A DNA stretch of 39,036 nucleotides, from assembly GCF_029959445.1 (NCBI RefSeq), contig NZ_JASCOR010000027.1, positions 1 to 39,036 on the forward strand, given 5' to 3'. A model generated the notes under the pieces. It ran no database searches and had not been told where the DNA came from. It saw only the letters and a list, made by a program, of their open reading frames with translations. Origin of the DNA: Stenotrophomonas sp. PS02298. GTDB taxonomy: Bacteria > Pseudomonadota > Gammaproteobacteria > Xanthomonadales > Xanthomonadaceae. A program made the position numbers and the translations under genes. Below, piece after piece: positions 1 through 9,400 of the stretch (position 1 is its first letter; the number at the start of each line of letters is the position of its first letter).

Positions 1-23
1 TGTGTCGCATTCTTTCCGCTTGT

Positions 24-124
24 TTGTGGGAGCGGCGAAAGCCGCGAAGCACATAGCCAATCAGATGTCGCATATGCCTGAGGTTTCGGCAATGCCAGCT
101 TCGCGGCTTACGCCGCTCCCACAA
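24..124. repeat. REP-pair-like inverted repeat, left copy
   Basis: The ends are inverted copies of each other: TTGTGGGAGCGGCG at the left and CGCCGCTCCCACAA at the right. Each end carries an inner arm (AAGCCGCGAAGC at the left, GCTTCGCGGCTT at the right), about 50 bp apart. A second element of the same length and ends lies at 535-634, on the other side of the small gene. The layout, two opposed short palindromic units around a unique centre, matches REP doublets (BIMEs). No coding role is seen. Confidence 0.75.
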
Positions 125-231
125 GCGGTGCTTGGTGCATCGTGCATGCAGGCCAAGCAACGTAGCTCAGGTAAGCGCAACGCATCTAGGGCTGTTGACT
201 CACAGCTGCAACTGCTTTTGTCTTCAGAAAT

Positions 232-516
232 TCAGCTGCCCATGACGAAGAATGTGAAACCGGAGTTCGGCACGCGCTCGTTGTCGGCGTTGACCTCCGC
301 GATCTCCTCGAAGAACATCCTGGCGTCTTCGTTGCGTAGTTCAGCAGGAATATTCAGCACATCTTCGTTCCGGAGCAGGTCCAGAACCTGTGCTTCTGCC
401 TCGCCCGGAGTTGCTGCCTCTGTAAAGCGGGTTGCGTAGAAACCGATGGGCTCGAGCTTGCCCAGAAGGGCGCCCGGGAAGTTTTCGCCGCAGATCGAGC
501 ATCGATAGAGTGGCAT
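232..516 (-). CDS. Uncharacterised small protein with an N-terminal CxxC motif
   Basis: This encodes a 94-residue protein that I do not recognise. It starts MPLYRCSICGENFPG, so Cys6 and Cys9 form a single CxxC knuckle that could bind metal in a dimer or take part in redox chemistry. The rest is acidic and soluble, with helical stretches (residues about 33-52 and 58-76) and no signal peptide or membrane segment. The ATG at 514-516 is the only sensible start. It stands alone, flanked by two REP-pair-like elements, and the cytochrome genes further right end at their own terminator. The coding-like composition and acidic helical sequence argue for a real gene. Function is unknown. Confidence 0.7.
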   Translation of the reverse strand: MPLYRCSICGENFPGALLGKLEPIGFYATRFTEAATPGEAEAQVLDLLRNEDVLNIPAELRNEDARMFFEEIAEVNADNERVPNSGFTFFVMGS

Positions 517-534
517 GCGTGATCAGGTATCCGA

Positions 535-634
535 TTTGGGGGCGGCGCAAGCCGCGAAGCAGGTGGTGCTGCAGATGGAACAAGTGAGTGGTGCTCCAAC
601 ACTGTCAGCTCCGCGGCTTACGTCGCTCCCACAA
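535..634. repeat. REP-pair-like inverted repeat, right copy
   Basis: This is the same architecture as 24-124. The left arm GGGGGCGGCGCAAGCCGCG and the right arm CGCGGCTTACGTCGCTCCC are inverted relative to each other. The central 45-50 bp differ in sequence from the left copy. It lies between the start of the 94-residue gene and the terminator of the cytochrome operon. Confidence 0.75.
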
Positions 635-655
635 ACAGTGCGAAGCGTATTGAAA

Positions 656-682
656 ACAAAGCCGCCCGAGGGCGGCTTTGTT
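656..682 (-). terminator. Intrinsic terminator of the cytochrome c operon
   Basis: The stem AAAGCCGCC / GGCGGCTTT has a short CGAG loop. On the minus strand it is followed by a T-rich run (TTTGTTTTC). It lies 30 bp past the stop of the last cytochrome gene, so it ends that transcript. Confidence 0.85.
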
Positions 683-711
683 GCGTCAGTGCGGTGCCCC
701 GATGGTGGACC

Positions 712-1173
712 TCAGTCCACGCCGTGCAGGTCGCGTAGTTGGCTTGGCCTGCTGCCGAAGTAGGCTGCGAGATCGGCGATGTCCTGGTCACTCAGGCTCT
801 GCGCCTGCGGCGTCATCAGCATGTGGTCGCGGGTGCTGGCACGGTAGGCCTGCAGCGCATGGGCGAGGTAGTCGCCGTACTGGCCGCCGAGCTTGGGATA
901 GGTCGGGTCGATCGGGTTGTTGCCATCGGCGCCGTGGCAGTCGATGCAACTCTGCCCGGTGGCCTTGCCCTTGGCAGCGGCCAGGTGCTCACCGGCGGCG
1001 ACGCGACCGGCAGGCAGGCCGGCGGAGGAGCTGGATCCGTGTTCACCGCTGGCGTGGCCTGGATCAGCGGCGGATTTGCCGCTGGACTCCACTTCGGACT
1101 GTGTGCAGGCAGCCAGACCCATGGCGGCGAACAGGGCGATGGACAAACGCAGTGCGTGCGTGGCTTTCGTCAT
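712..1173 (-). CDS. Lipoprotein cytochrome c, class I (c4/c553-like)
   Basis: This encodes a 153-residue monohaem electron carrier, probably anchored in the periplasm. The N-terminus has a lipoprotein signal ending at the lipobox GLAAC (Cys23), followed by a Ser/Gly/His-rich linker to about residue 58. The haem site is CIDCH (Cys76, Cys79, His80), and a Met in the HMLMTP segment (about 118-122) is a likely axial ligand. The C-terminal SDQDIADLAAYF helix is typical of c4/c553 domains. It follows the other cytochrome gene by 9 bp on the same strand, so the two are probably co-transcribed. No oxidase or dehydrogenase gene is adjacent, so the redox partner cannot be named. Confidence 0.9.
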   Translation of the reverse strand: MTKATHALRLSIALFAAMGLAACTQSEVESSGKSAADPGHASGEHGSSSSAGLPAGRVAAGEHLAAAKGKATGQSCIDCHGADGNNPIDPTYPKLGGQYGDYLAHALQAYRASTRDHMLMTPQAQSLSDQDIADLAAYFGSRPSQLRDLHGVD

Positions 1174-1182
1174 GGTCGGCGC

Positions 1183-1575
1183 TTATTTGAGGGTGGACAG
1201 GTAGGCGGAGAGATCAGCAATGTCCTGCGGGCTGAAACTCATCGATTGCGCCTGCATCGTCGGATGCTTGCGCTTGCCTTCACGGTACTCGGTCAGCGCC
1301 TGGGTCAGGTATTGCGGCGACTGCCCGCCGATCTTCGGCACGCGGTAGCTGGGGTAGGCGTTCTTGTAGCCGGTGATGCCGTGGCAGCCCTGGCAGGTAT
1401 AGGCCAGGATCCGGCCGGTGGCGGCATTGCCTGTGCTGGCCGCTGCCGGTGTTGCGGCGGGAGCAGTGGCGGTGGGGGCGACGGCGGGTGGAGCAGACTG
1501 CGGATCAGCTTGGGCGGCCCCGAAGGTCAGGGCAAAAGCCAGAGCGAAACAAGCGGCGAGCGGCTGCGAGCGCAT
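1183..1575 (-). CDS. Periplasmic cytochrome c, class I
   Basis: This encodes a 130-residue monohaem cytochrome c. The start is the ATG at 1573-1575, which is preceded by AAGGAA and opens a proper signal peptide (MRSQPLAAC... to AQA, cleavage near residue 23). An upstream in-frame extension lacks these features. An Ala/Pro/Thr-rich linker (about 24-48) leads to the haem site CQGCH (Cys61, Cys64, His65). The C-terminus has the SPQDIADLSAYLSTL helix of c4/c553-type domains. It is the first gene of a two-cytochrome minus-strand operon. The two proteins share the domain but differ in export: this one is soluble and the next is a lipoprotein. They may form a small electron-transfer relay. Confidence 0.9.
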   Translation of the reverse strand: MRSQPLAACFALAFALTFGAAQADPQSAPPAVAPTATAPAATPAAASTGNAATGRILAYTCQGCHGITGYKNAYPSYRVPKIGGQSPQYLTQALTEYREGKRKHPTMQAQSMSFSPQDIADLSAYLSTLK

Positions 1576-1798
1576 GGTTTCCTTATCCGGTAAGCGGGTC
1601 TGGGGTTCCGCCGTGGGATACGGAACGGCCCGAGTATAGCCCGCGTATTTACCCGTTCGGAACAGGCGCTTGGATGCTGCAATGCGGTGGGCGGAAGCAT
1701 AAGGGACGGGTACCCATGACTTTCGGGGCATGGTGTTGATGTGGGGTGGTGCAATACTTTGCTACAACACCTGCCTACGCATCCCCAGGGACAAGACG

Positions 1799-2935
1799 AT
1801 GTCGCGACTTTTCACTCTGCACGCCCGCACCGGAAGCTGCGCTGCTGCACTCCTGATCACCACTTCCCTGTTGCTCGGCGGTTGCAAGGCCGGTGGCGAG
1901 GAAGCCAAGGCCAAGACGCCGGATGAGCAGAAAGCCAGCGACGCCGTGCCGGTGGAAGTGGCCAAGGCCGAGCGCCGTGCCATCGCCGCCAGCTATACCG
2001 GCACTGCGGCGCTGGAGCCCCGCGCTGAATCGCAGGTGGTCGCAAAGACCTCCGGCGTGGCGCTGGCGGTGCTGGTCGAAGAAGGCCAACTGGTGCGCGC
2101 TGGCCAGCCGCTGGTACGGCTGGACCCGGACCGCGCCCGCCTGAGCGTTGCACAGAGCGAGGCGCAGATGCGCAAGCTCGAGAACAGCTATCACCGCGCC
2201 GAAAAGCTGGTGCAGCAGCAGCTGGTCAGCGCTGCCGACGTGGACCAGCTGCGCTATGACCTGGAGAACGCGCGGGCGATGTACCGGATGGCGACGCTGG
2301 AGTTGTCCTACACGACGGTGGTCGCGCCGATCTCTGGCGTGGTTGCCTCGCGTGACATCAAGCCGGGCAACTTCGTGCAGATCAATTCGCCGATCATCCG
2401 CATCGTCGACAGCGGCCAGCTGGAAGCCACCCTCAATGTGCCCGAGCGCGAGATCGCCAAGCTCAAGCCGGGCCAGGCCGTGTCGCTGCAGGTTGATGCA
2501 TTGCCCGGCAAGCCGTTCACCGGCACGGTGGACCGCGTTGCGCCGGTGGTCGACAACGGCACCGGCACCTTCCGCGTGGTGACGACGTTCTCCGGCGAAG
2601 AAGCATTGCAGGCCGGCATGTTCGGTCGCCTGAGCATCAACTACGACCAGCGCGCCGACGCATTGGTGGTGCCGCGTACCGCGCTGCTGGAAGACGGCGG
2701 CAAGCCGGCGGTCTATGTGGTGCGCGACGGCAAGGCCGTGCGTACCGAGCTGGCCCTGGGGTACGACGATGCCGGCTTCATCGAGGTGCGCAACGGTCTG
2801 CAGCAGGGTGATGAAGTCGTCATCGCTGGCAAGGCAGCATTGCGTGAAGGCAGTGCGGTGCAGGTGATCGGCAAGGAGAAGGCGGTCGCAGCGGCGGCCA
2901 AGGCGCCGGCAGCTGCACAGGCGACCAAGCAATGA
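1799..2935 (+). CDS. RND efflux adaptor (membrane fusion) lipoprotein
   Basis: This encodes a 378-residue periplasmic adaptor of the AcrA/HlyD type that links an RND pump to an outer-membrane channel. The start at 1799 opens a lipoprotein signal with lipobox LLGGC (Cys29). Next come a lipoyl/barrel-sandwich half (about 60-100), a short alpha-hairpin (about 107-165, rich in Gln, Glu and Leu), the second barrel-sandwich half with the VVAPISGVV signature (about 173-181), a beta-barrel and a membrane-proximal domain. The C-terminus is Ala/Lys rich. Its stop overlaps the start of the first permease (ATGA), so the two are translationally coupled. The substrate cannot be read from the sequence. Confidence 0.93.
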   Translation: MSRLFTLHARTGSCAAALLITTSLLLGGCKAGGEEAKAKTPDEQKASDAVPVEVAKAERRAIAASYTGTAALEPRAESQVVAKTSGVALAVLVEEGQLVRAGQPLVRLDPDRARLSVAQSEAQMRKLENSYHRAEKLVQQQLVSAADVDQLRYDLENARAMYRMATLELSYTTVVAPISGVVASRDIKPGNFVQINSPIIRIVDSGQLEATLNVPEREIAKLKPGQAVSLQVDALPGKPFTGTVDRVAPVVDNGTGTFRVVTTFSGEEALQAGMFGRLSINYDQRADALVVPRTALLEDGGKPAVYVVRDGKAVRTELALGYDDAGFIEVRNGLQQGDEVVIAGKAALREGSAVQVIGKEKAVAAAAKAPAAAQATKQ

Positions 2936-5900
2936 GTGACCACGGACCGTCGGCTTCCGGCGGTGGCTTCGATCTGATCGAGTTTGCCACCCGCCGCCGC
3001 GTCACCATCGCGATGATGACGCTGACCCTGGTGTTGTTTGGCCTGATCTCGCTGTCCAGCCTGAAGGTCGAACTGCTGCCGGACCTGAGCTATCCCACCC
3101 TGACCGTGCGTACCGATTACGAAGGTGCGGCGCCGGCCGAGGTGGAAACCCTGATTTCGCAGCCGGCCGAAGAAGCGCTGGGCATCGTCAAGGGCCTGCG
3201 CAAGCTCAAGTCGATCTCCCGCACCGGTCAAAGCGACGTGGTGCTGGAGTTCGCCTGGGGCACGGACATGCAGCAGGCCGGGCTGGACGTGCGCGACAAG
3301 ATGGAGACGCTGCAGTTGCCGCTGGAGGCCAAGCCGCCGGTACTGCTGCGCTTCAATCCGTCCACCCAGCCGATCATGCGGCTGGCGCTGTCGTCCAAGC
3401 AGGAAGCCGGCAACGACGCCGATGCCGTGCGCCGCCTGATGGAACTGCGCCGTTACGCCGATGAAGACCTCAAGCGCAAGCTCGAGCCGGTCAGTGGTGT
3501 GGCCGCGGTCAAGGTTGGCGGCGGTCTGGAAGACGAGATCCAGGTTGATATCGACCAGCGCAAGCTGGCCGCGCTCGGTCTGTCGCTGGACACGGTGATC
3601 CAGCGCCTGCAGCAGGAGAACGTGAACCTGTCCGGCGGTCGCCTGGAAGAAGGCTCGCAGCGTTACCTGGTGCGTACCGTCAACCAGTTCGCCACGGTCG
3701 AACAGATGCGCGAGATGCTGCTGACCACTGCCAGTGGTTCCAGCACCGCCAGCTCGACCGGTGAGAACCGCCAGCTGATGTCAGCCATCCTCGGCAGCAG
3801 CGATCCCAACGTGATCGCGGCGATGCGCAGTGATGGCAGCAGCAGCGCGCCCAGCGTGCGCTTGAAGGACGTGGCCGAAGTGCGCCAGGGCTACAAGGAG
3901 CGCGAAGCGGTGATCCGCGCTGCCGGCCATGAAGCAGTCGAACTCGCTGTCTACAAGGAAGGCGACGCCAATACCGTTTCCACCGCCGATGCGCTGGAAG
4001 CCCGGCTCGAAACCATCCGCAAGGAAATGCCCAAGGACATCGAGATGACGATGGTGGAGGACCAGTCGGTCTTCATCCGCCACGCCATCAAGGACGTCAA
4101 GATCGATGCGGTGATCGGCGGCCTGCTGTCGGTGCTGATCATCTTCCTGTTCCTGCGTGATGGCTGGAGCACCTTCGTGATCTCGCTGTCGCTGCCGATC
4201 TCGATCATCGCCACCTTCTTCTTCATGGGCCAGCTCGGCTTGAGCTTGAACGTGATGTCGCTGGGCGGTCTGGCGCTGGCTACCGGCCTGGTGGTGGATG
4301 ACTCGATCGTGGTGCTGGAATCCATCGCCAAGGCGCGTGAGCGCGGCATGGGCATTCTGGAAGCGGCGATCAAGGGCACCCGTGAAGTGTTCATGGCGGT
4401 GGTTGCCTCGACCTTGACGACCATCGCGGTGTTCCTGCCGCTGGTGTTCGTCGAAGGCATCGCCGGCCAGTTGTTCCGTGACCAGGCGTTGACCGTGTCG
4501 ATCGCCATCGCGGTGTCGCTGGTGGTGTCGATGACCCTGATCCCGATGCTGAGCGCGCTGAAGGGCCGTCCGCCGTTGGAGTTCCCGGCCGAAGACCCGC
4601 GCGAGCCGTGGCGTCCGCAGAGCCGCTGGAAGAAGCCGGCTGCCTATGCAGGTCGTGGTATCGGCGCGATGTTCCGCTACGGGTTCTATTTCCTGGCCTG
4701 GAGCGTGGTGCGGATCTTCCGTGGCATTGCCGCGGTGGTCGGCCCGGTGATGCGCAAGGCCAGTGATCTGGCGATGGCGCCGTATGGCCGCGCGGAAGCG
4801 GGTTACCTGCGCGCGCTGCCGGCGGCATTGAAGCGTCCGTGGCCGATCCTGGGTTTTGCAACCCTGGCCTTCGGTCTGACCTTGGCTGCGCTGCCGCTGC
4901 TGGGCGTGGACCTGCTGCCGCAGCTGGCCCAGGACCGCTTCGAGATGACCGCCAAGCTGCCGCCGGGCACGCCACTGGCGCAGACCGATGCATTGGTGCG
5001 CGAAGTGCAGCGCAAGCATGCCGGCGAAGAAGGCGTGCGCCTGCTGTATGGCGTCTCCGGTACCGGTACGCGACTGGATGCCAGCCCGACCGAGAGCGGC
5101 GAGAACATCGGCAAGCTGTCGGTGGTGATGAATGACACCAAGCTGGAGCCGGCACTGACCGAAAAACTGCGCGAGACCATGAAGGCCTGGCCGTCAGCGC
5201 AGGTGGATTTCGCCCGCCCGGAACTGTTCGCGCTGTCGCCGCCGCTGGAAATCGAAATCGAGGGCAATAATCTCGAAGACATCCGCGTCGCTGGCAATCG
5301 CCTGGCTGGCATGCTGCGCGAGAACCCGCACTATGCCGACGTCAAGTCGACGGTGGAGCAGGGCTTCCCGGAAATCCAGGTGGTATTCGACCAGGACCGC
5401 GCCGCGGCATTGGGGCTGACCACGCGGCAGATTGCCGATGCGGTGGTTAACAAGGTCAAGGGCAATGTCGCTACCCGCTACAGCTTCCGCGATCGCAAGA
5501 TCGACGTGCTGGTGCGCGTGCAGGAGTCGGAGCGTTCCTCGGTCAACGACATCCGTCGCCTGATCGTCAACCCGAGCGGTGCCAAGCCAATCGAGCTGGG
5601 CTCGGTGGCCGACGTCATCGCCACCACCGGCCCGAGCGAAATCCACCGTGCCGACCAGCGCCGTGTGGCCATCGTCTCGGCCAACCTGCGCGACATCGAC
5701 CTGGGCAAGGCCATCACCGAAGTGCAGAGCATGGTCGCCAAGAACCCGCTGGGCACTGACGTCGGCATGCACATCGGTGGCCAGGGCCAGGAGCTGGGTG
5801 AGTCGATCCGCTCGCTGCTGTTCGCCTTCGCCTTGGCGGTGTTCCTGGTCTATCTGGTGATGGCATCGCAGTTCGAATCGCTGCTGCATCCTTTCGTCAT

Positions 5901-6399
5901 CCTGTTCACCATTCCGCTGGCCCTGGTTGGTGCGGTTGCAGCCCTGCTGCTGGCGCGTTCACCGGTCTCGGTGGTGGTGTTCATCGGCTTGATCCTGTTG
6001 GTCGGTCTGGTGGTGAAGAACGCCATCATCCTGATCGACAAGGTCAACCAGCTGCGCGAGGAAGGTGTGGCCAAGCGTGAGGCCCTGGTTGAGGGCGCAC
6101 GTTCGCGCCTGCGCCCGATCATGATGACCACGCTGTGCGCGGTATTCGGCTTCCTGCCGCTGGCCCTGGCCTTCGGTGAAGGCGCCGAAGTGCGCTCGCC
6201 GATGGCGATCACGGTGATCGGTGGCCTGCTGGTGTCGACCCTGCTGACCTTGCTGGTGATCCCGGTGGTGTACGACTTGCTGGATCGCAAGCCGGACGAG
6301 TACTACGCCGAACGCGGCCGTCGTGCACGCCAGGCGATGGCCCAGGCCGAGCAGGTGCTGAGCCACGAGCAGGACCCCATCGGCGGCATCAAGGACTGA
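2932..6399 (+). CDS. RND efflux permease, first subunit (proton relay intact)
   Basis: This encodes a 1155-residue inner-membrane transporter of the hydrophobe/amphiphile efflux (AcrB-like) group, predicted to have two six-helix halves and large periplasmic loops. The TM4 acidic pair is present (VVDDSIVVLE, Asp456-Asp457), and so is the TM10 lysine (VVKNAIILID, Lys1029), so the proton relay is intact. It is about 100 residues longer than AcrB. An extra segment at residues about 544-628, between the two halves, holds basic patches and a hydrophobic stretch (about 583-607). It overlaps the adaptor gene by 4 bp and is followed after 4 bp by a second permease. The two permeases probably form a mixed trimer, as known for MdtB/MdtC, or two separate pumps. 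Confidence 0.93.
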   Translation: MSDHGPSASGGGFDLIEFATRRRVTIAMMTLTLVLFGLISLSSLKVELLPDLSYPTLTVRTDYEGAAPAEVETLISQPAEEALGIVKGLRKLKSISRTGQSDVVLEFAWGTDMQQAGLDVRDKMETLQLPLEAKPPVLLRFNPSTQPIMRLALSSKQEAGNDADAVRRLMELRRYADEDLKRKLEPVSGVAAVKVGGGLEDEIQVDIDQRKLAALGLSLDTVIQRLQQENVNLSGGRLEEGSQRYLVRTVNQFATVEQMREMLLTTASGSSTASSTGENRQLMSAILGSSDPNVIAAMRSDGSSSAPSVRLKDVAEVRQGYKEREAVIRAAGHEAVELAVYKEGDANTVSTADALEARLETIRKEMPKDIEMTMVEDQSVFIRHAIKDVKIDAVIGGLLSVLIIFLFLRDGWSTFVISLSLPISIIATFFFMGQLGLSLNVMSLGGLALATGLVVDDSIVVLESIAKARERGMGILEAAIKGTREVFMAVVASTLTTIAVFLPLVFVEGIAGQLFRDQALTVSIAIAVSLVVSMTLIPMLSALKGRPPLEFPAEDPREPWRPQSRWKKPAAYAGRGIGAMFRYGFYFLAWSVVRIFRGIAAVVGPVMRKASDLAMAPYGRAEAGYLRALPAALKRPWPILGFATLAFGLTLAALPLLGVDLLPQLAQDRFEMTAKLPPGTPLAQTDALVREVQRKHAGEEGVRLLYGVSGTGTRLDASPTESGENIGKLSVVMNDTKLEPALTEKLRETMKAWPSAQVDFARPELFALSPPLEIEIEGNNLEDIRVAGNRLAGMLRENPHYADVKSTVEQGFPEIQVVFDQDRAAALGLTTRQIADAVVNKVKGNVATRYSFRDRKIDVLVRVQESERSSVNDIRRLIVNPSGAKPIELGSVADVIATTGPSEIHRADQRRVAIVSANLRDIDLGKAITEVQSMVAKNPLGTDVGMHIGGQGQELGESIRSLLFAFALAVFLVYLVMASQFESLLHPFVILFTIPLALVGAVAALLLARSPVSVVVFIGLILLVGLVVKNAIILIDKVNQLREEGVAKREALVEGARSRLRPIMMTTLCAVFGFLPLALAFGEGAEVRSPMAITVIGGLLVSTLLTLLVIPVVYDLLDRKPDEYYAERGRRARQAMAQAEQVLSHEQDPIGGIKD

Positions 6400-6403
6400 G
6401 CGG

Positions 6404-9400
6404 ATGAATATCACCGAGCTGTCCATCCGCCGCCCTGTCACCACCATCATGTTGTTCGTGTCGATGGTGGTGATCGGCCTGATTGCTGCGTTCAAGCTGC
6501 CGCTGGAGTCGGAGCCGGAAGCATCGATCCCGTTCTTCTTCATCGCACTGCCGTACCCGGGTTCGACCCCGGAAGAAGTGGAGCGCAACCTGCTGCGGCC
6601 GGTTGAAGAGGCCATCGCCACGATGCCCGGCATCAAGACGATGAACTCGCGCGCCAACGCCGAAGGCGGGCAGATCCAGGTCGAATTCAGCGACTGGAAC
6701 CGCGATATCGCCATGGCCGCGTCCGAAGCGCGTGAGCGTATCGACGCGGTGCGTGACGAGTTGCCGGACGACTTCCGCCGTTATTACGTACAGCGCTGGA
6801 GCACCAGTGACCAGGAAGCGATCAGCCTGCGCCTGAACAGTGCCGAGGACCTGACCGCGCGCGCCGACATGATCGAACGTGCCATCAAGCAGCGCCTGGA
6901 GCGTCTGCCTGGCGTGGCCCGTGTTGAAGTGGAAGGCGTTGCCAAGCAGGAAGTGCTGATCGCGCTGGACAAGGACCGCATCAGCGCGCATGGCGTTGCC
7001 CTGAATGATCTGGTGCAGAAGCTGCAGGCTGCCAACTTCGCGGTATCGGCCGGGCAGATCACCGAGGACGGCCGCCGCCTGCGCGTGCAGCCCAAGGGCG
7101 AGCTGCTGGAAGTACAGGAGCTGCGCGACCTGCCGGTCAACAATCGTGGTACCCGCCTGTCGGACATCGCCGAGGTCAGCCTGCAACCGCAGCGCATGAG
7201 CTATGTGCGGCGCATGGAAGGCAAGCCCAGCGTGGGCGTGGACATCTACAAGGAGCGCTCGGCGAATCTGGTGGACCTGTCGCGCGCTGTGACCAAAGAG
7301 GTCGCGCTGCTGGGTGAGGATCCGGCGTTGCGCGGTGTCGACATCGAGATTGCCTGGGATTCCGGCAAGGCAGTCACCAGTTCGCTGCTGGCCCTGGCCG
7401 AGGCCGGTGCGATCGGCCTGCTGCTGTCGGTGATCGTGCTGTACGCCTTCCTGCGTCATTGGCCGTCAACGCTGATGGTGTCGATGGCGATCCCGATCTG
7501 TTTCATCATGACCTTGGGCTTCATGTACTTCACCGGCATCAGCCTGAACATCATTTCGATGATGGGCTTGTTGCTGGCGGTGGGCATGCTGGTGGACAAC
7601 GCCGTGGTGGTGGTGGAGAGCATCTACCAGGAGCGCGAGAAGTACCCCGGCAAACCGGAGATGGCATCCATCATCGGTACCCGCCATGTGGCGATCGCGT
7701 TGTCGGCCGGCACCTTGTGCCACTGCGTGGTGTTCCTGCCCATGATGTTCGGCGAGAAGAACATCATCACCATCTACCTGACCCAGCTGGCGTTGACCAT
7801 CTCGTTCTCGTTGCTGGCCTCGTGGCTGGTGGCGGTGAGCCTGATCCCGATGCTGTCGGCACGGATGAAGACCCCGCCGGCATTGAAGTCGCCGTTCATC
7901 AGCCGCCTGCAGGCGCGCTACGCACGGATACTGCGCTGGACCCTGCAGAACCGTGGCTGGAGCGTGGCAGGTATCGTGTTGGTGTCGGTGCTGAGCGTGT
8001 GGCCGATGACCCATACCACCGGTGGTGGCGATGACAATGATCCGGATGAGATCAACATCTTCTACCAATGGAAGGGCTCCTATTCCAAGGAGGAGATGGG
8101 AAAGGAAGTGCAGCGGGTCGAGGACTTCGTCAATGCCAACCGCGACGAGTTCAAGATCAAGCGCGTTTACAGCCGTTTCGCCGAACAGGGCTGGGCGCAG
8201 ACACGCCTGTACCTGAGCATCGACGACCGCGAGCAGAGCAAGAAGATCGAGGAAGAGGTGCGCAAGGGGTTGCCGCAATCGGCACGCGCCAAGATCGGCA
8301 TCGGCTGGCCGGGTGGCATGGGCAGCGAAGGGCAGGGCCTGCGTTTCAGTCTGGTCGGTGATTCAAGCCAGACCTTGCGTGAGTTGGCCGACGACATCGT
8401 GCCGATCCTGGCGCGCAATCCCAAGTTGCGCGATGTGCGCGTGGACGTGGGTGATGCCAATGCCGAACTGGCGGTGCGGGTCAACCGCGAGCGCGCAGCG
8501 TCGTATGGTTTCAGTGCCCAGCAGGTGGCGCAGTTCGTGGGCATGGCGCTGCGTGGCTCATCGCTGCGTGACTTCCACCGCGATGACGTCGAGATTCCGG
8601 TCAATGTGCGTTTCTCGGGCTCGGAGAACTACAGCATCGAAGACCTGTCCTCGTTCATGGTGCGCAGCTCCAGCGGCAAGGAGATCCCGCTGCTGGCGAT
8701 GGTGGACGTCAACGTCAATCCGGCGGCCAACTCCATCCAGCGCTTGAACCGGCAGACCATGCTGCGTATCGAGGCTGGCCTGGCCAAGGACGTGCCGATG
8801 GACCAGGCGCGCAAGTCGGTTGAGGAGACCCTGGACCGCGTGCAGTTCCCACCGGGCTATGGCTATACGTTCAACGGCGCCGGCTTCAACATCAACTTCG
8901 ATGGCATGGACCAGATGGTGACGGCGATCTTCATTGCCCTGATCCTGATGGTGGTGATCATGGCGGCGGTGTTCGAGTCGCTGTTGTTCCCGGCGGCGAT
9001 CATGTCCTGCGTGCTGTTCTCCATCTATGGCGTTTACTGGCTGTTCTGGCTGACCGGTACCGAGATGAACATCATGGCGGTGATCGGCATCCTGGTGCTG
9101 ATGGGCGTGGTGGTGAACAACGGCATCGTGATGATCGAGCACATCAACAACCTGCGTCGACGTGGGGTGTCGCGTACCGAGGCCTTGATCGAGGGTAGCC
9201 GTGAGCGCTTGCGGCCGATCATGATGACGATGGGTACGGCGATCCTGGCGATGGTGCCGATTGCGTTGAACACGACCACGGCTGACGGCATGCCGCCGTA
9301 CTACCCGATGGCGCGCGCGATTGCCGGTGGATTGGCGTTCTCGACGGTGGTGAGCTTGCTGTTCCTGCCGACTATCTACGCGCTGCTGGATGATCTGCGT

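Noticed and set aside
1576-1731. N-terminal extension of the upstream cytochrome c
   Set aside because: Starting at 1575 gives a ribosome binding site (AAGGAA) and a normal signal peptide; the extension has neither.
1736-1764. Possible promoter for the RND operon (TTGATG near 1736)
   Set aside because: No -10 hexamer at proper spacing stands out; TTGCTA at 17 bp is too weak to call.
1730-1798. N-terminal extension of the RND adaptor
   Set aside because: The extension precedes a complete lipoprotein signal that begins at 1799 and would bury it.
1775-2932. 385-codon open frame opposite the RND adaptor gene
   Set aside because: It is His/Arg/Gln-rich antisense reading of a well-supported gene, with no start signal of its own.
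3781-5019. 412-codon open frame opposite the first RND permease
   Set aside because: It has the same type of antisense shadow, with low-complexity HRQ-rich content.
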